Part shown: positions 15,477 through 23,233 of the stretch, piece by piece
Numbering within the stretch: position 1 is the first letter of the stretch
Layout: the number at the start of each line of letters is the position of its first letter
Assembly: GCA_018901655.1 (NCBI GenBank)
Contig: JAHIEG010000016.1
Location: 1 to 40,801 of the forward strand
DNA from: Nanobdellota archaeon
GTDB taxonomy: Archaea; Aenigmatarchaeota; Aenigmatarchaeia; Aenigmatarchaeales; Aenigmatarchaeaceae
DNA length: 40,801 nucleotides
Reading direction: 5' to 3'
Translations under genes and position numbers: made by a program
The notes under the pieces: generated by a model
Told to the model about the DNA's origin: nothing
What the model saw: only the letters and a program-made list of their open reading frames with translations
The model's database searches: none

Positions 15477-15629
15477 CTATTTTCTACTAAGATGAACAGA
15501 TGTAATAATAAGACCAAGACCAATCCAAAATGTAGGACTAAAAAGATTAGTTTGCATAGTTGGTAAACTTATAGTAACAAGCATCAGGCCAACTAAACCA
15601 AGAGCAACTTCAAAGATATTCTCTGCCAT
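15477..15629 (-). CDS. small two-helix membrane protein, 50 aa
   Basis: ATG 15629 opens a 50-codon frame (MAENIFEVALGLVGLMLVT...) with two hydrophobic stretches separated by a short polar turn. A strong promoter places a TATA box 26 bp before the ATG, so the transcript is probably leaderless. It is the first gene of the four-gene unit ending in the RNase J-like gene. Confidence 0.55.
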   Translation of the reverse strand: MAENIFEVALGLVGLMLVTISLPTMQTNLFSPTFWIGLGLIITSVHLSRK

Positions 15630-15650
15630 AAATATAATACATTAGTACGT

Positions 15651-15670
15651 CTTATAAGTTTTACTTACCC
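15651..15670 (-). promoter_or_regulatory. extended promoter GGGTAAGTAAAACTTATAAG
   Basis: Read on the minus strand, this is the clearest example of the extended promoter: GGGTAAG, a purine-rich BRE (TAAAA) and the TATA box CTTATAAG. Its TATA centre is about 26 bp from the ATG of the 50-residue membrane protein. Confidence 0.6.
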
Positions 15671-15687
15671 GTTTTGGAAATATATTT

Positions 15688-15729
15688 CTATGAATACTTT
15701 ACTTCACCATAGAATGTAAGTGAAACCAT
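15688..15729 (-). pseudogene. remnant of the RNase J-like gene 5' end
   Basis: The minus strand reads MVSLTFYGEVKYS then stop. Its first eight residues are identical to the start of the RNase J-like protein (MVSLTFYGGVKEI), and the DNA is similar beyond the codons into the upstream flank. It is best read as a partial-duplication remnant; a tiny peptide gene is possible. It also supports the chosen start of the RNase J-like gene. Confidence 0.5.
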
Positions 15730-15774
15730 AGGAGAATATGGTTTTAGTATTTATTTAAGACTTACTCTTTTGAT

Positions 15775-15793
15775 GGGTAAAGACGGTATTTAG
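15775..15793 (+). promoter_or_regulatory. extended promoter GGGTAAAGACGGTATTTAG
   Basis: GGGTAAAG is followed by a TATA-like GTATTTAG about 26 bp before ATG 15816, fitting leaderless expression of the toxin-like gene. It belongs to the same promoter class as 12869 and 15651. Confidence 0.45.
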
Positions 15794-15815
15794 TAAAACT
15801 TCAATTGTTTAAAAT

Positions 15816-16133
15816 ATGGAGTATTTTGAAAAACCAGATGTAAAAGATATTGAAGAGATAAAGAAAAAGATTTTAAAATCGAAAATTGAGTTTATTGATC
15901 ATGCTGAAAAAACACAGTGGAAAGTTGGAAGACCAGAAAGATTTGACGCAGAGAATTATTTAAAAAATAGACTAAACACTCTATATAGAGCTACAGAAGA
16001 AAACCAAAACAGAATTAAACTATGTTTTTACAGAAGCAGAAAATATGATCTTATAATAATAGCAGAATTAAAAGATAAAGTATTAAAGGTTATAACATAC
16101 TATAATTATATGAAGAAAAAGAGGTTGATATAA
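15816..16133 (+). CDS. RelE/DUF4258-like toxin candidate
   Basis: The 105-residue protein has an N-terminal helix with FIDHAEKTQW and a C-terminal beta sheet (RIKLCFYRSRKYDLIIIAEL, then VLKVITYYNY). The layout resembles small RelE/BrnT-superfamily RNase toxins. Its stop overlaps the ATG of a DUF2283-like gene by one base, a common partner for such toxins. Catalytic residues cannot be assigned with confidence. Confidence 0.5.
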   Translation: MEYFEKPDVKDIEEIKKKILKSKIEFIDHAEKTQWKVGRPERFDAENYLKNRLNTLYRATEENQNRIKLCFYRSRKYDLIIIAELKDKVLKVITYYNYMKKKRLI

Positions 16134-16456
16134 TGACAGATTTTAATTTCAGATATGATAAAGAATATGATATATTGTACATACTAAAGAAAGGCGAAAT
16201 AGTAAAACATAGCATAGATTGGGAATGTTCTTTTATAGTTGATTTTAATAGTAAAGATAAAGTAGTTGGAATGGAGATATTAGATGTCTCTAAAAATATT
16301 TTTGGATTAAATAAGAAAATAATAATGAACTTAGAGAACTGTGATATAAAAACACAACAAAAAGGAGACATGCTTCTTGTGCTTATTACTCTTAAATCTA
16401 AAAATATGGAACCAATAAGAACATCACTTCCTATTCCTATAAAAATTTCATGTTAA
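16133..16456 (+). CDS. DUF2283-like protein, antitoxin candidate
   Basis: The 107-residue protein starts with the DUF2283 pattern: FNFRYDKEYDILYILKKGEI, a conserved hydrophobic strand, and VVGMEILDVSKNI. DUF2283 proteins are often encoded next to DUF4258/RelE-like proteins and are thought to act as antitoxins. Translation is coupled to the upstream gene by TAATG. The C-terminal 30 residues are extra. Confidence 0.7.
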   Translation: MTDFNFRYDKEYDILYILKKGEIVKHSIDWECSFIVDFNSKDKVVGMEILDVSKNIFGLNKKIIMNLENCDIKTQQKGDMLLVLITLKSKNMEPIRTSLPIPIKISC

Positions 16457-16534
16457 AGGATAGAATAAAGTTAAATTTAGTTATACAATGAAACAAGAAC
16501 TTGTTATTATAAATTCCAAAATATAAAGATAATT

Positions 16535-17605
16535 ATGGAGATTGAAAAGGTTTCAATAGTCAAATGCAAAACTTATAATCAGAAACAAGTAGACAGTGCA
16601 GTTAAGAAAGCTCTTATTCTAATTGATTTTAAATTCAAGAAAAACATGAATGTTCTTATTAAGCCAAATGTAGTTGGAAGTTTTCCTCATAAACAAATTG
16701 CATGCACCACTAATCCTAAAATAATTGAATCAGTATGTAAGATATTGAAAAAAAACAAATGCAATATTATCATAGGAGATTCTCCATTCACAAATCCAGA
16801 ACAGTCATTTAAAGCATCTGGGATTGACAAAGTTGCTAAAAAATACGGGAAGGTGATTATTTTTGAACAGAGTAAATTAATTGATATTAAAGATAAAAAA
16901 GCAAAGGTTCTGAAAAACTTCAAGATGTCTTCTATGCTTAAAGATGTTGATCTGATAATCAACATGCCAAAATTAAAAACTCATACTTTAACCAAATATA
17001 CTGGAGCAATAAAAAACCTCTATGGGTGTATTCCTGGCGGCATAAAGCAACAACTTCATAATAAAGCACAGGGCGATGAAAAATTCTCAGATATACTTAT
17101 TGACATCTATCAAAATGTAAAACCTGAATTAAATATAATGGACGGTGTGATTGGAATGGAAGGCGAAGGTCCTACATCTGGTAATTCTGTGAATTCTGGA
17201 GTGATTATGGCATCCAAAAATTCAATTGCACTTGACATAGCATGTTCAAAGATGATAGGTTATAATCCAAAAGATATTTGTGCAATAAAGCATGCTATTG
17301 ATAGAAAATTATATCCTGATTATAAATTTGAATTAGTTGGTGATAAATTGCCGAAATTAAATTTCAAAAAGCCTACCTTAAATGAAATGAAAAATAGTAG
17401 AAAAATGATTAAGGGTCTGTTTAAAGAAACACCAATTATTTGTGATACAACTAAATGTGTAAAATGTGGTTTGTGTGCAAAGAGATGCCCAGCACATGCT
17501 ATAATTTTAAAACCATATCCAACTATAGACAAAAAGAAATGTATAAGATGCTTCTGTTGTATGGAAATATGCCCACAACACGCAATTTTTTTAAAACAAA
17601 ATTAA
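16535..17605 (+). CDS. DUF362 protein with two 4Fe-4S ferredoxin motifs
   Basis: Residues 1-290 form a DUF362 domain: VLIKPNVVGSFP, INMPKLKTHTLTKYTGAIKN and MDGVIGMEGEGPTSG. The last 60 residues carry two ferredoxin motifs, CVKCGLCAKRCP and CIRCFCCMEICP, each ligating a 4Fe-4S cluster. Members of this family are common in anaerobic archaea and bacteria, but the reaction is not settled; an iron-sulfur redox or cluster-handling role in the cytoplasm is inference. Its own start follows an AT-rich leader. Confidence 0.88.
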   Translation: MEIEKVSIVKCKTYNQKQVDSAVKKALILIDFKFKKNMNVLIKPNVVGSFPHKQIACTTNPKIIESVCKILKKNKCNIIIGDSPFTNPEQSFKASGIDKVAKKYGKVIIFEQSKLIDIKDKKAKVLKNFKMSSMLKDVDLIINMPKLKTHTLTKYTGAIKNLYGCIPGGIKQQLHNKAQGDEKFSDILIDIYQNVKPELNIMDGVIGMEGEGPTSGNSVNSGVIMASKNSIALDIACSKMIGYNPKDICAIKHAIDRKLYPDYKFELVGDKLPKLNFKKPTLNEMKNSRKMIKGLFKETPIICDTTKCVKCGLCAKRCPAHAIILKPYPTIDKKKCIRCFCCMEICPQHAIFLKQN

Positions 17606-17662
17606 TTTACACAATTGCATTAGTTTCAATGGGAAATAGTAGAAACAGAAAAAGACGATTAG

Positions 17663-17794
17663 ATGAAAAAAATAATGTGTGAATGGTGTAAAAAAGTAAT
17701 TAAATTCCATTATGTAGAAGGAAGATGGCTTTGTGAAAGATGTAGTAAACTTTTTCCACACTGGTCTGATTTAATAAAGTCAGATGAAATATAG
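17663..17794 (+). CDS. zinc-ribbon microprotein, 43 aa
   Basis: ATG 17663 gives a 43-codon frame with CEWC and CERC pairs 15 residues apart, a minimal zinc ribbon, followed by a tryptophan-containing helix. It ends 4 nt before the ASCH gene, so the two are probably co-transcribed. Function unknown; such single-ribbon proteins usually bind nucleic acid or protein. Confidence 0.6.
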   Translation: MKKIMCEWCKKVIKFHYVEGRWLCERCSKLFPHWSDLIKSDEI

Positions 17795-17798
17795 TATT

Positions 17799-18182
17799 AT
17801 GAAAGCACTAACGATAAAACAACCTTATGCTCATCTAATAATTAATGGGATTAAGACGATCGAGTTAAGAAGTCGGAACACTAAGTTTCGAGGTGAATTT
17901 CTTGTACATAGTTCTAAAAAATCAGATATAGAAGAAGTTAAATTAAGGAAGTTAACTGATTTAGAAACAGGAAAGGTGTTAGGAAAAGTAACTTTGAGCG
18001 AGGTTAAAAAATACAATACGTTGAAAGAGTTGATGAAAGATAAGAGTAAGTGTCAAATTAGATCTAATAAAAAATGGAAATTTCCAGTTTATGGATTTAT
18101 TCTAACCCGTTCGATGAAAATTAAACCAATTAAGTACAAAGGCCGGTTAGGGTTTTGGAATTGTAATAAACGAATCTTATAA
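17799..18182 (+). CDS. ASCH-domain protein
   Basis: I start at MKALTIKQPYAHLIINGIKT (ATG 17799). Features are the ASCH hallmark IKQPYA...I..G.KTIE, R.....RGEFLVHSS, a VLGKVTLSEV strand and a C-terminal strand IKYKGRLGFWNC. ASCH domains are beta barrels related to PUA and bind RNA; some act as RNases or modified-nucleoside amidohydrolases. It follows the zinc-ribbon microprotein by 4 nt. A duplicated 3' fragment lies at 18949. Confidence 0.88.
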   Translation: MKALTIKQPYAHLIINGIKTIELRSRNTKFRGEFLVHSSKKSDIEEVKLRKLTDLETGKVLGKVTLSEVKKYNTLKELMKDKSKCQIRSNKKWKFPVYGFILTRSMKIKPIKYKGRLGFWNCNKRIL

Positions 18183-18199
18183 ATACGACTAGAAATTAT

Positions 18200-18829
18200 T
18201 TATTTTATACATTCAGTAATAAACGTAGTTCCCATTATTACATGTGTAAATTGATTTTTTAAATCATATGAATAGCCAGAACGAAGAGAAACACTATATA
18301 CGGTTATACCAATCTTTTCAGCTAGTTCTAATGCTGGGATAAAATCAGCATCTCCAGATATAAGTACAATACAATCACATTTGTGTTCTATAGCATATTT
18401 AACAATGCTTACTGCTATAGCGATATCCACACCCTTTTCTTTAGTTGATATATCACCTATACAATCATAGCAATTAGAATTAACTAGTGGTGAGCATGTA
18501 TCACATAAACCAAGTCCAGATACTATTTCTTTTTGCTTTAAAATACGTTCCTTATTAGACAATTTTTGAAGTTTTCTTGTATTTACTTCAATCCCACTTG
18601 TTTTTAACTCTTCAAAATATTTATATTGTTTCCAATATTTTTCTTTGTTATCTTCAACATTAGGTATAGAATTATAATATTTTATCTTTTCTAAAGAAAC
18701 ATTAAAATGAGAACATATTTTATTACATAACTTGATATAAGAAACCGATTTTGGATTAATTTTCATTTTCTTTAAATTATGATAAACATTATTACCATCT
18801 ATAAAAACAACTGCTTTTTTCACATCCAT
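18200..18829 (-). CDS. NYN-domain (LabA/DUF88) ribonuclease-like protein
   Basis: ATG 18829 is preferred because GTGATT lies just upstream; the longest frame uses GTG 18838. The fold is PIN-like NYN: KKAVVFIDGNNVYHNLKK (first Asp), KGVDIAIAVSIVKYA (second Asp) and CIVLISGDADFIPALELAEK (Asp pair). A Cys-rich insert (CDTCSP...NCYDC) before the second motif could bind zinc. NYN proteins are metal-dependent RNases. It converges with the ASCH gene. The role in this organism is not known. Confidence 0.88.
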   Translation of the reverse strand: MDVKKAVVFIDGNNVYHNLKKMKINPKSVSYIKLCNKICSHFNVSLEKIKYYNSIPNVEDNKEKYWKQYKYFEELKTSGIEVNTRKLQKLSNKERILKQKEIVSGLGLCDTCSPLVNSNCYDCIGDISTKEKGVDIAIAVSIVKYAIEHKCDCIVLISGDADFIPALELAEKIGITVYSVSLRSGYSYDLKNQFTHVIMGTTFITECIK

Positions 18830-18920
18830 AATAATCACTCTCTATGAAAATAGAAGTAACCCGACATTACCTCCGAAGAGATCACATCGGGGACTTAATA
18901 ATAATTATTATAATTTTAGT

Positions 18921-18942
18921 ATATTTAAACCTTTCCTTACCC
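18921..18942 (-). promoter_or_regulatory. extended promoter upstream of NYN gene
   Basis: On the minus strand GGGTAAGGAAAGG runs into TTTAAATAT, again a GGTAAG element plus BRE plus TATA. Its TATA centre is about 90 bp from the NYN start, so a leader of about 60 nt is expected. Confidence 0.4.
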
Positions 18943-18948
18943 TCCAAA

Positions 18949-19005
18949 GATGTAAAAACGATTAAGTATAAGGGAAAGTTAGGGTTTTGGAATTGTAACT
19001 TATAA
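18949..19005 (+). pseudogene. remnant of an ASCH gene 3' end
   Basis: This stretch translates as DVKTIKYKGKLGFWNCNL then stop. It matches the C-terminus of the intact ASCH protein (IKPIKYKGRLGFWNCNK) about 0.8 kb upstream. No start codon or N-terminal part is visible, so it is a decayed partial copy left by duplication. Confidence 0.65.
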
Positions 19006-19051
19006 TTACTGCGCGCGATTCCTTTTTATTATTACACTACTAATTATAATT

Positions 19052-19291
19052 ATGAACTATGAGTCGTTAAAAGAAGCAATAGTAGATACACTTAATACTG
19101 GAGATTATACAGTTCAAAACCTATGTCAAAAAATAGGTGTAGATAATCCATCAATAATTACAGGTGTACTTGCTAGACCAGAAATGGAGAAGAGAATAAA
19201 AGAATCTGATTATGAACAATTATATGAATCAGATGGAACTTCAGTAGTAGTTGTAAAGTTTTGCGCAGCAAGTGAAGAAGATTTCTTATAA
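19052..19291 (+). CDS. hypothetical small protein, 79 aa
   Basis: The product (MNYESLKEAIVDTLNTGDYT...) has a helical N-terminal half that could be a helix-turn-helix (VQNLCQKIGVDNPSIITGVL) and a beta C-terminus (SVVVVKFCAA). A TATA-like TTTTTATTA about 25 bp before the ATG, with GCGCGCG just upstream, suggests leaderless expression. No family recognised. Confidence 0.55.
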   Translation: MNYESLKEAIVDTLNTGDYTVQNLCQKIGVDNPSIITGVLARPEMEKRIKESDYEQLYESDGTSVVVVKFCAASEEDFL

Positions 19292-19342
19292 TTCAACGTG
19301 CTATATTTAAGCTTTTCTAAACTATTATTATTAAGTGATTTA

Positions 19343-19630
19343 ATGACTATTACTGATGAATATGAAAACGCAGTTGAAAGTATAAACAAAGAAATAAGTG
19401 TAGATAGTATTGTTCAAGAAGCAAGACGTGTCGCTATACATAGATTTGTTAATGATAACATATATGTTCCACGACATAGTAAATTTAATGTATTGAAGGA
19501 ACAGGGCCTTGCTACAGTTGAAATGGAAAAATTAATATATGAAGCAAGCGATCTTAGTGCTCATGGTGAATATAAAGAAATGTTTGTTAAATTGGCAACA
19601 TTTGATAATTTAATTAGAGATTTAAAATAA
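19343..19630 (+). CDS. hypothetical protein, 95 aa
   Basis: I start at ATG 19343 because AGTGATTTA precedes it and TATATTTAA sits about 36-40 bp upstream; a longer frame begins at GTG 19298. The product is an acidic helical protein (ITDEYENAVESINKEISVDS...). It follows the 79-residue gene but has its own promoter. No family recognised. Confidence 0.5.
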   Translation: MTITDEYENAVESINKEISVDSIVQEARRVAIHRFVNDNIYVPRHSKFNVLKEQGLATVEMEKLIYEASDLSAHGEYKEMFVKLATFDNLIRDLK

Positions 19631-19701
19631 ATACATTTCTAAACTCAATTAATCTTATCTAATAAATAATTTCAGCGTTATGTTTAATTATATTCATGAA
19701 A

Positions 19702-20118
19702 TCAACATATATTAATAATATTTTCCAATGATACGCCAATATTTTTATAGAAATGTCCAAATGCTTTTTCTACGCTTATACCATACTTTTTTGCGCTATC
19801 AAGAGATAATTTAGTGTCATTTCTTTTAGCACATTTAATTACTTCTTCTGGGTCATAGAATGGTTTTGCTATAGATACATTATATTTAACACAATCACGA
19901 ACAACACAACCGAACATAAATTCATGATCAAATCCATATGGATATCCTTTATTTTTTTTCTTTGTTTTAGAAGTTTCACAGTTAATACAACCACGCATTT
20001 TAATAAAATACGGGATATCTTCTTTTTGTTCATTTTTTGTATCTATAATAGGTTCAACTTTTTGTATTTCTCCCAGACCCAATTCTTTGATATGTTGTTC
20101 TAATATTGTTTGTTGCAT
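19702..20118 (-). CDS. hypothetical cysteine-containing protein, 138 aa
   Basis: The central part has CINCETSKTKKK and CVVRDC, possibly a zinc site, followed by a helical C-terminus (DPEEVIKCAKRNDTKLSLDS). The N-terminal 40 residues are charged and probably flexible. A TATA-like GTTTAAAAAG precedes the start. I do not recognise the family. Confidence 0.55.
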   Translation of the reverse strand: MQQTILEQHIKELGLGEIQKVEPIIDTKNEQKEDIPYFIKMRGCINCETSKTKKKNKGYPYGFDHEFMFGCVVRDCVKYNVSIAKPFYDPEEVIKCAKRNDTKLSLDSAKKYGISVEKAFGHFYKNIGVSLENIINIC

Positions 20119-20170
20119 AATAATCGTTATGTTATTAACTTTTTAAACCCCACTAATCTCATTCAACGCG

Positions 20171-20184
20171 CGGTAACTTATAAC
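20171..20184 (+). promoter_or_regulatory. promoter CGGTAACTTATAAC
   Basis: GGTAA abuts the TATA box CTTATAAC, whose centre is 25 bp before ATG 20206, consistent with a leaderless transcript. GCGCG lies directly upstream. It is a compact version of the GGTAAG-type promoters. Confidence 0.45.
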
Positions 20185-20205
20185 CTTTCTACACTAACTT
20201 AGGTT

Positions 20206-20337
20206 ATGAAATGTAGTATATGTGAAAAAGATATTGGACCATTTTGGAAAAAAGGAGCACAAATATGGTGTTACAAAGGTGGAGAAGATCATTTTCATGA
20301 AAAAGATATAGAAGGAACAGGACTAGTTCAAGAATGA
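20206..20337 (+). CDS. zinc-binding microprotein, 43 aa
   Basis: A 43-codon frame starting MKCSICEKDIGPFW contains CSIC, a further Cys and an HFH pair, enough for one zinc site. The ATG is 25 bp after a good TATA box. No family recognised; it resembles short treble-clef or LIM-like fragments in spacing only. Confidence 0.5.
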   Translation: MKCSICEKDIGPFWKKGAQIWCYKGGEDHFHEKDIEGTGLVQE

Positions 20338-20367
20338 ATATATAAATCATCTTTACTAATCTGATGT

Positions 20368-20835
20368 ATGGATATTAAAGAATTTTTGAAACCGAACCAG
20401 AATAAAATAATAATATTTATAGTTTTACTTATTTTAATATCAGTTTCATTAGTATTATATTCTGGGCAATATCCTTATATGTATTCTATTAATTCAGAAT
20501 CTATGACCCCAGAACTTAATAAAGGAGATTTGGTTTTCATAAAGACAGTTGAAGAAATTAGTGTAGGTGATGTGATAGCATTTACACCAATTGGTAGAAC
20601 ATATCCTATAGTCCATAGAGTTATTTCTTTGGAAGGTGGTATTCAAACAAAAGCAGATAATAATGCTGTTCAAGATCCTTTCAAAATTAATTTAACAATG
20701 GTTCATGGTAAGATGATATTTTCTATACCTTATCTTGGTTATTTGGATATGTTTCATCTTGGTGGCTTGTTTAGAGTATTTTTAATATACGTCTTATCTT
20801 GTGTGATTATTTATAGTGGAGTGAAGAAAAAATGA
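20368..20835 (+). CDS. signal peptidase I (archaeal/ER S26B type)
   Basis: The 155-residue membrane enzyme removes signal peptides from secreted proteins. Residues 14-32 are the N-terminal anchor. The catalytic serine is Ser45 in NSESMTPELNKGDLV, and the catalytic histidine (in place of the bacterial lysine) lies in YPIVHRVISLEGG. A KADNN segment follows, and a second membrane helix ends the protein. It overlaps the next zinc-ribbon ORF by 4 nt and lies just before two lipoprotein genes. Confidence 0.93.
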   Translation: MDIKEFLKPNQNKIIIFIVLLILISVSLVLYSGQYPYMYSINSESMTPELNKGDLVFIKTVEEISVGDVIAFTPIGRTYPIVHRVISLEGGIQTKADNNAVQDPFKINLTMVHGKMIFSIPYLGYLDMFHLGGLFRVFLIYVLSCVIIYSGVKKK

Positions 20836-20963
20836 ATTTAAAATGTTTACTCGGATTCCACCGTTGGTCAAAACTTGGTGGCCCGCGCAATGTTGGAGAT
20901 GGAAAGTTTAAACAAAGTTTTGTATGTACAGTTTGTAGTAAAACTAAGAGTATGATATCTTAA
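20832..20963 (+). CDS. DUF1660-like zinc microprotein, 43 aa
   Basis: ATG 20832 overlaps the signal peptidase stop (ATGA). The product (MNLKCLLGFHRW...SFVCTVCSKTK) has the pattern C....H....CxxC seen in short DUF1660-like proteins. The overlap argues that it is translated. Function unknown. Confidence 0.55.
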   Translation: MNLKCLLGFHRWSKLGGPRNVGDGKFKQSFVCTVCSKTKSMIS

Positions 20964-21041
20964 GGGGATTCTATCAACCTTGTTATTAATTCAGAGCTTA
21001 CTAAAAAGTAAATTTATAAGTTAGAACATTCTAATTAGATT

Positions 21042-22292
21042 GTGAATAAATTTGTTTTATTATCATTAGTTCTTATTTCAATAGTCTTAGTCAGTGGATG
21101 TATATCTGGAGTTGGAATTGCATTTACTCCAATGGATGATAGTGGGGTAACAGTAGAAGGACTAAACACTGTTAAACAGGCAAATAATCAATTTGCAATA
21201 GATTATTATTCAAAACTTAATGAACAGGAAGATAGTAATATATTTTTTTCACCGTACAGTATTTCTTCAGCATTATCAATGACTTATGAAGGTGCAAAAG
21301 GACAAACAGCAGAAGAAATGGCAAACGTGTTTTATTTTCCAAACGATGATGAGTTAAGAAGATCGGCTTATGCAAGATTATATAATCAAATAAATAAACC
21401 AAATGATGATTTCAAACTAAGTACTGCAAACGCGTTATGGGCACAAGAAGATTATCATTTTGAACAAGATTATTTTGATGTTATAGATAATTATTATGGT
21501 GGAAAAGTCACGAACATGGACTTTATTACAAAAACAGAAGAATCTCGTCTAACAATCAATAATTGGGTTGAAGAACAAACTAATGACAAGATTAAAGATT
21601 TAATTCCGGTTGGTATTCTTACCTCATTAACACGTTTAGTTCTTACAAATGCAATTTATTTCAAAGGAACATGGATTACACAATTTGATTCAAAAGATAC
21701 AAGAGAACAGGATTTCAAAGTAAGTTCTGATAAAACAGTTCAAGCAGACATGATGTCATTAACTGAAGAAGATTTTAGCTATGCAGAAACAGATGATTTG
21801 CAGATATTAGAACTACCTTACGAAGGAGAAGAATTATCAATGTTAATACTATTACCAAAAGAAGATTTAGATCAGATAGAACTTACAACTGATAATTTAG
21901 AACAGTGGAGTTTAGATCTTAGAGAACAAGAAGTTAATATTTATATACCTAAATTCAAATTTGAAACAAAATATATGATGGTTAAAGACTTAATAGAAAT
22001 GGGAATGCCAAGTGCTTTTAATCCTCCAAGTAAACCATCGGGAGCAGATTTTTCAGGAATGACAGGAATAAAAGATCTATATATTACTGCAGTAATACAT
22101 CAAGCTTTTGTTGAAGTTAATGAAGAAGGTACAGAAGCTGCAGCTGCAACAGCTGTTGTTATGGGAAGGGAATCTGCTGGCCCAACAATTCCATTATTTA
22201 GAGCAGATCATCCATTCATATTTGTAATACAACAAAAAGAAACAGGAAATATATTATTTATTGGTAGAGTAATAGACCCAACACTTGAATAG
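21042..22292 (+). CDS. serpin, lipoprotein form
   Basis: A GTG start 25 bp after the TATA box TTTATAAG gives a 416-residue serine protease inhibitor. The signal peptide ends with a lipobox (VLVSGC), so the protein should be lipid-anchored outside the cell. Serpin landmarks are NIFFSPYSISSALSMTYEGA, NAIYFKGTW, ILELPYEGEELSMLILLPKE, QAFVEVNEEGTEAAAATAVV and HPFIFVI...ILFIGRV. The hinge EEGTEAAAAT is the inhibitory type. Counting from it places P1-P1' near MGRES, so P1 is Glu or Arg. Serpins are uncommon in archaea. Confidence 0.95.
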   Translation: MNKFVLLSLVLISIVLVSGCISGVGIAFTPMDDSGVTVEGLNTVKQANNQFAIDYYSKLNEQEDSNIFFSPYSISSALSMTYEGAKGQTAEEMANVFYFPNDDELRRSAYARLYNQINKPNDDFKLSTANALWAQEDYHFEQDYFDVIDNYYGGKVTNMDFITKTEESRLTINNWVEEQTNDKIKDLIPVGILTSLTRLVLTNAIYFKGTWITQFDSKDTREQDFKVSSDKTVQADMMSLTEEDFSYAETDDLQILELPYEGEELSMLILLPKEDLDQIELTTDNLEQWSLDLREQEVNIYIPKFKFETKYMMVKDLIEMGMPSAFNPPSKPSGADFSGMTGIKDLYITAVIHQAFVEVNEEGTEAAAATAVVMGRESAGPTIPLFRADHPFIFVIQQKETGNILFIGRVIDPTLE

Positions 22293-22300
22293 GTAATTTC

Positions 22301-22882
22301 ATGAAAAAACTAATCCTATTATCATTAGTATTGATTTCTATAGTGTTAGTAAGTGGTTGTACACAAACAGAAAGTTTGCAAGAACCTAAGGATTTAATAT
22401 TAACAGTGGAAAATCTTCCATCAGATTGGAGTCCATTAAGGAGCTCCGAATTAAATATTTCTGAAGTTTCTTCTAAAGCGTTGAGTAATGGTTGGTCAAA
22501 GGGTTATGGGCAAAAATTTCAAACGGATAACTATTTTATTGATTACACTATCTCATTCTATGATAATACTAATAGTGCTAAAAATATGATTTACTTACCA
22601 AAGCCAGAAGAAATCGAATTCGGTCCGTTATTAGAAAGTATACCACCAACAAATATTATAATAAATGAAAAAACAAATCCGAATCTTGGAGATTTGAGTA
22701 TAGCCTACGAGGTTGTAGGTACATATGATTATTCGGAGGATCTAATAATTAGTTATTATGTAATTCAATTTGCTAAGAAAAACATTCTTGAAACATTATT
22801 TATGCTTTCTTTTGAAAGTGATAAACTAGATTACATTCTTTTGAAAGAAGTCGCAGAAAAAGCAGAATCTAAAATCGTATGA
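22301..22882 (+). CDS. hypothetical lipoprotein
   Basis: The 193-residue product starts MKKLILLSLVLISIVLVSGC, nearly the same signal peptide and lipobox as the serpin 8 nt upstream. The mature part has WSPLRSSELNIS and alternating beta strands, and looks like an extracellular domain; I recognise no family. The shared signal sequence suggests local duplication of the export signal and co-expression with the serpin. Confidence 0.65.
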   Translation: MKKLILLSLVLISIVLVSGCTQTESLQEPKDLILTVENLPSDWSPLRSSELNISEVSSKALSNGWSKGYGQKFQTDNYFIDYTISFYDNTNSAKNMIYLPKPEEIEFGPLLESIPPTNIIINEKTNPNLGDLSIAYEVVGTYDYSEDLIISYYVIQFAKKNILETLFMLSFESDKLDYILLKEVAEKAESKIV

Positions 22883-22887
22883 TAATT

Positions 22888-23058
22888 ATGCAAATTAAAA
22901 CAAATATAGTAGAAAAAATAATTAAATTAAGATCATCTAGATTTGGACAGAAAATTATCTATTTACCAAAAGAGATGGTAAACGAGCTTGATTGGAAAAA
23001 AGACAATGAACTAAAAGTTGTTCTAGTTGATAAAAAATTAGTTATTGAAAAAGCTTAA
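22888..23058 (+). CDS. AbrB/SpoVT-like DNA-binding protein, 56 aa
   Basis: The ATG frame encodes KIIYLPKEMVNELDWKKDNE followed by LKVVLVDKKLVIEKA, the swapped-hairpin pattern of AbrB/MazE-type transcription factors or antitoxins (strand, LP.E....L...GD-like turn, strand). No toxin follows on the same strand. It may be a stand-alone regulator. Confidence 0.7.
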   Translation: MQIKTNIVEKIIKLRSSRFGQKIIYLPKEMVNELDWKKDNELKVVLVDKKLVIEKA

Positions 23059-23079
23059 TTATTTTTTAGGTTTATGAAT

Positions 23080-23169
23080 TTATAGGAATAAAAACCATAA
23101 AACAAGAATTATTGCAAGTGTAGCAAAACTAATAAAAACAATATTTTCTATTTTCATATCAATTACCAT
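23080..23169 (-). CDS. possible single-span membrane peptide, 29 aa
   Basis: This short ATG frame encodes MVIDMKIENIVFISFATLA and a further hydrophobic run, one transmembrane helix. A GGTAAACGTC element and TTTAAAC TATA-like box lie 40 bp upstream. Evidence is thin; it is listed because it accounts for the promoter signal. Confidence 0.3.
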   Translation of the reverse strand: MVIDMKIENIVFISFATLAIILVLWFLFL

Positions 23170-23233
23170 AATGTATTTGTATATCCTTTGTTTATATTTT
23201 TGATAGTTTAAAGACGTTTACCACCGTTGGTAG

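Noticed and set aside
18990-20175. GCGCG clusters at 19008 and 20168 as more copies of the four-copy repeat
   Set aside because: Only the GC core matches; flanks differ and both fit promoter upstream elements.
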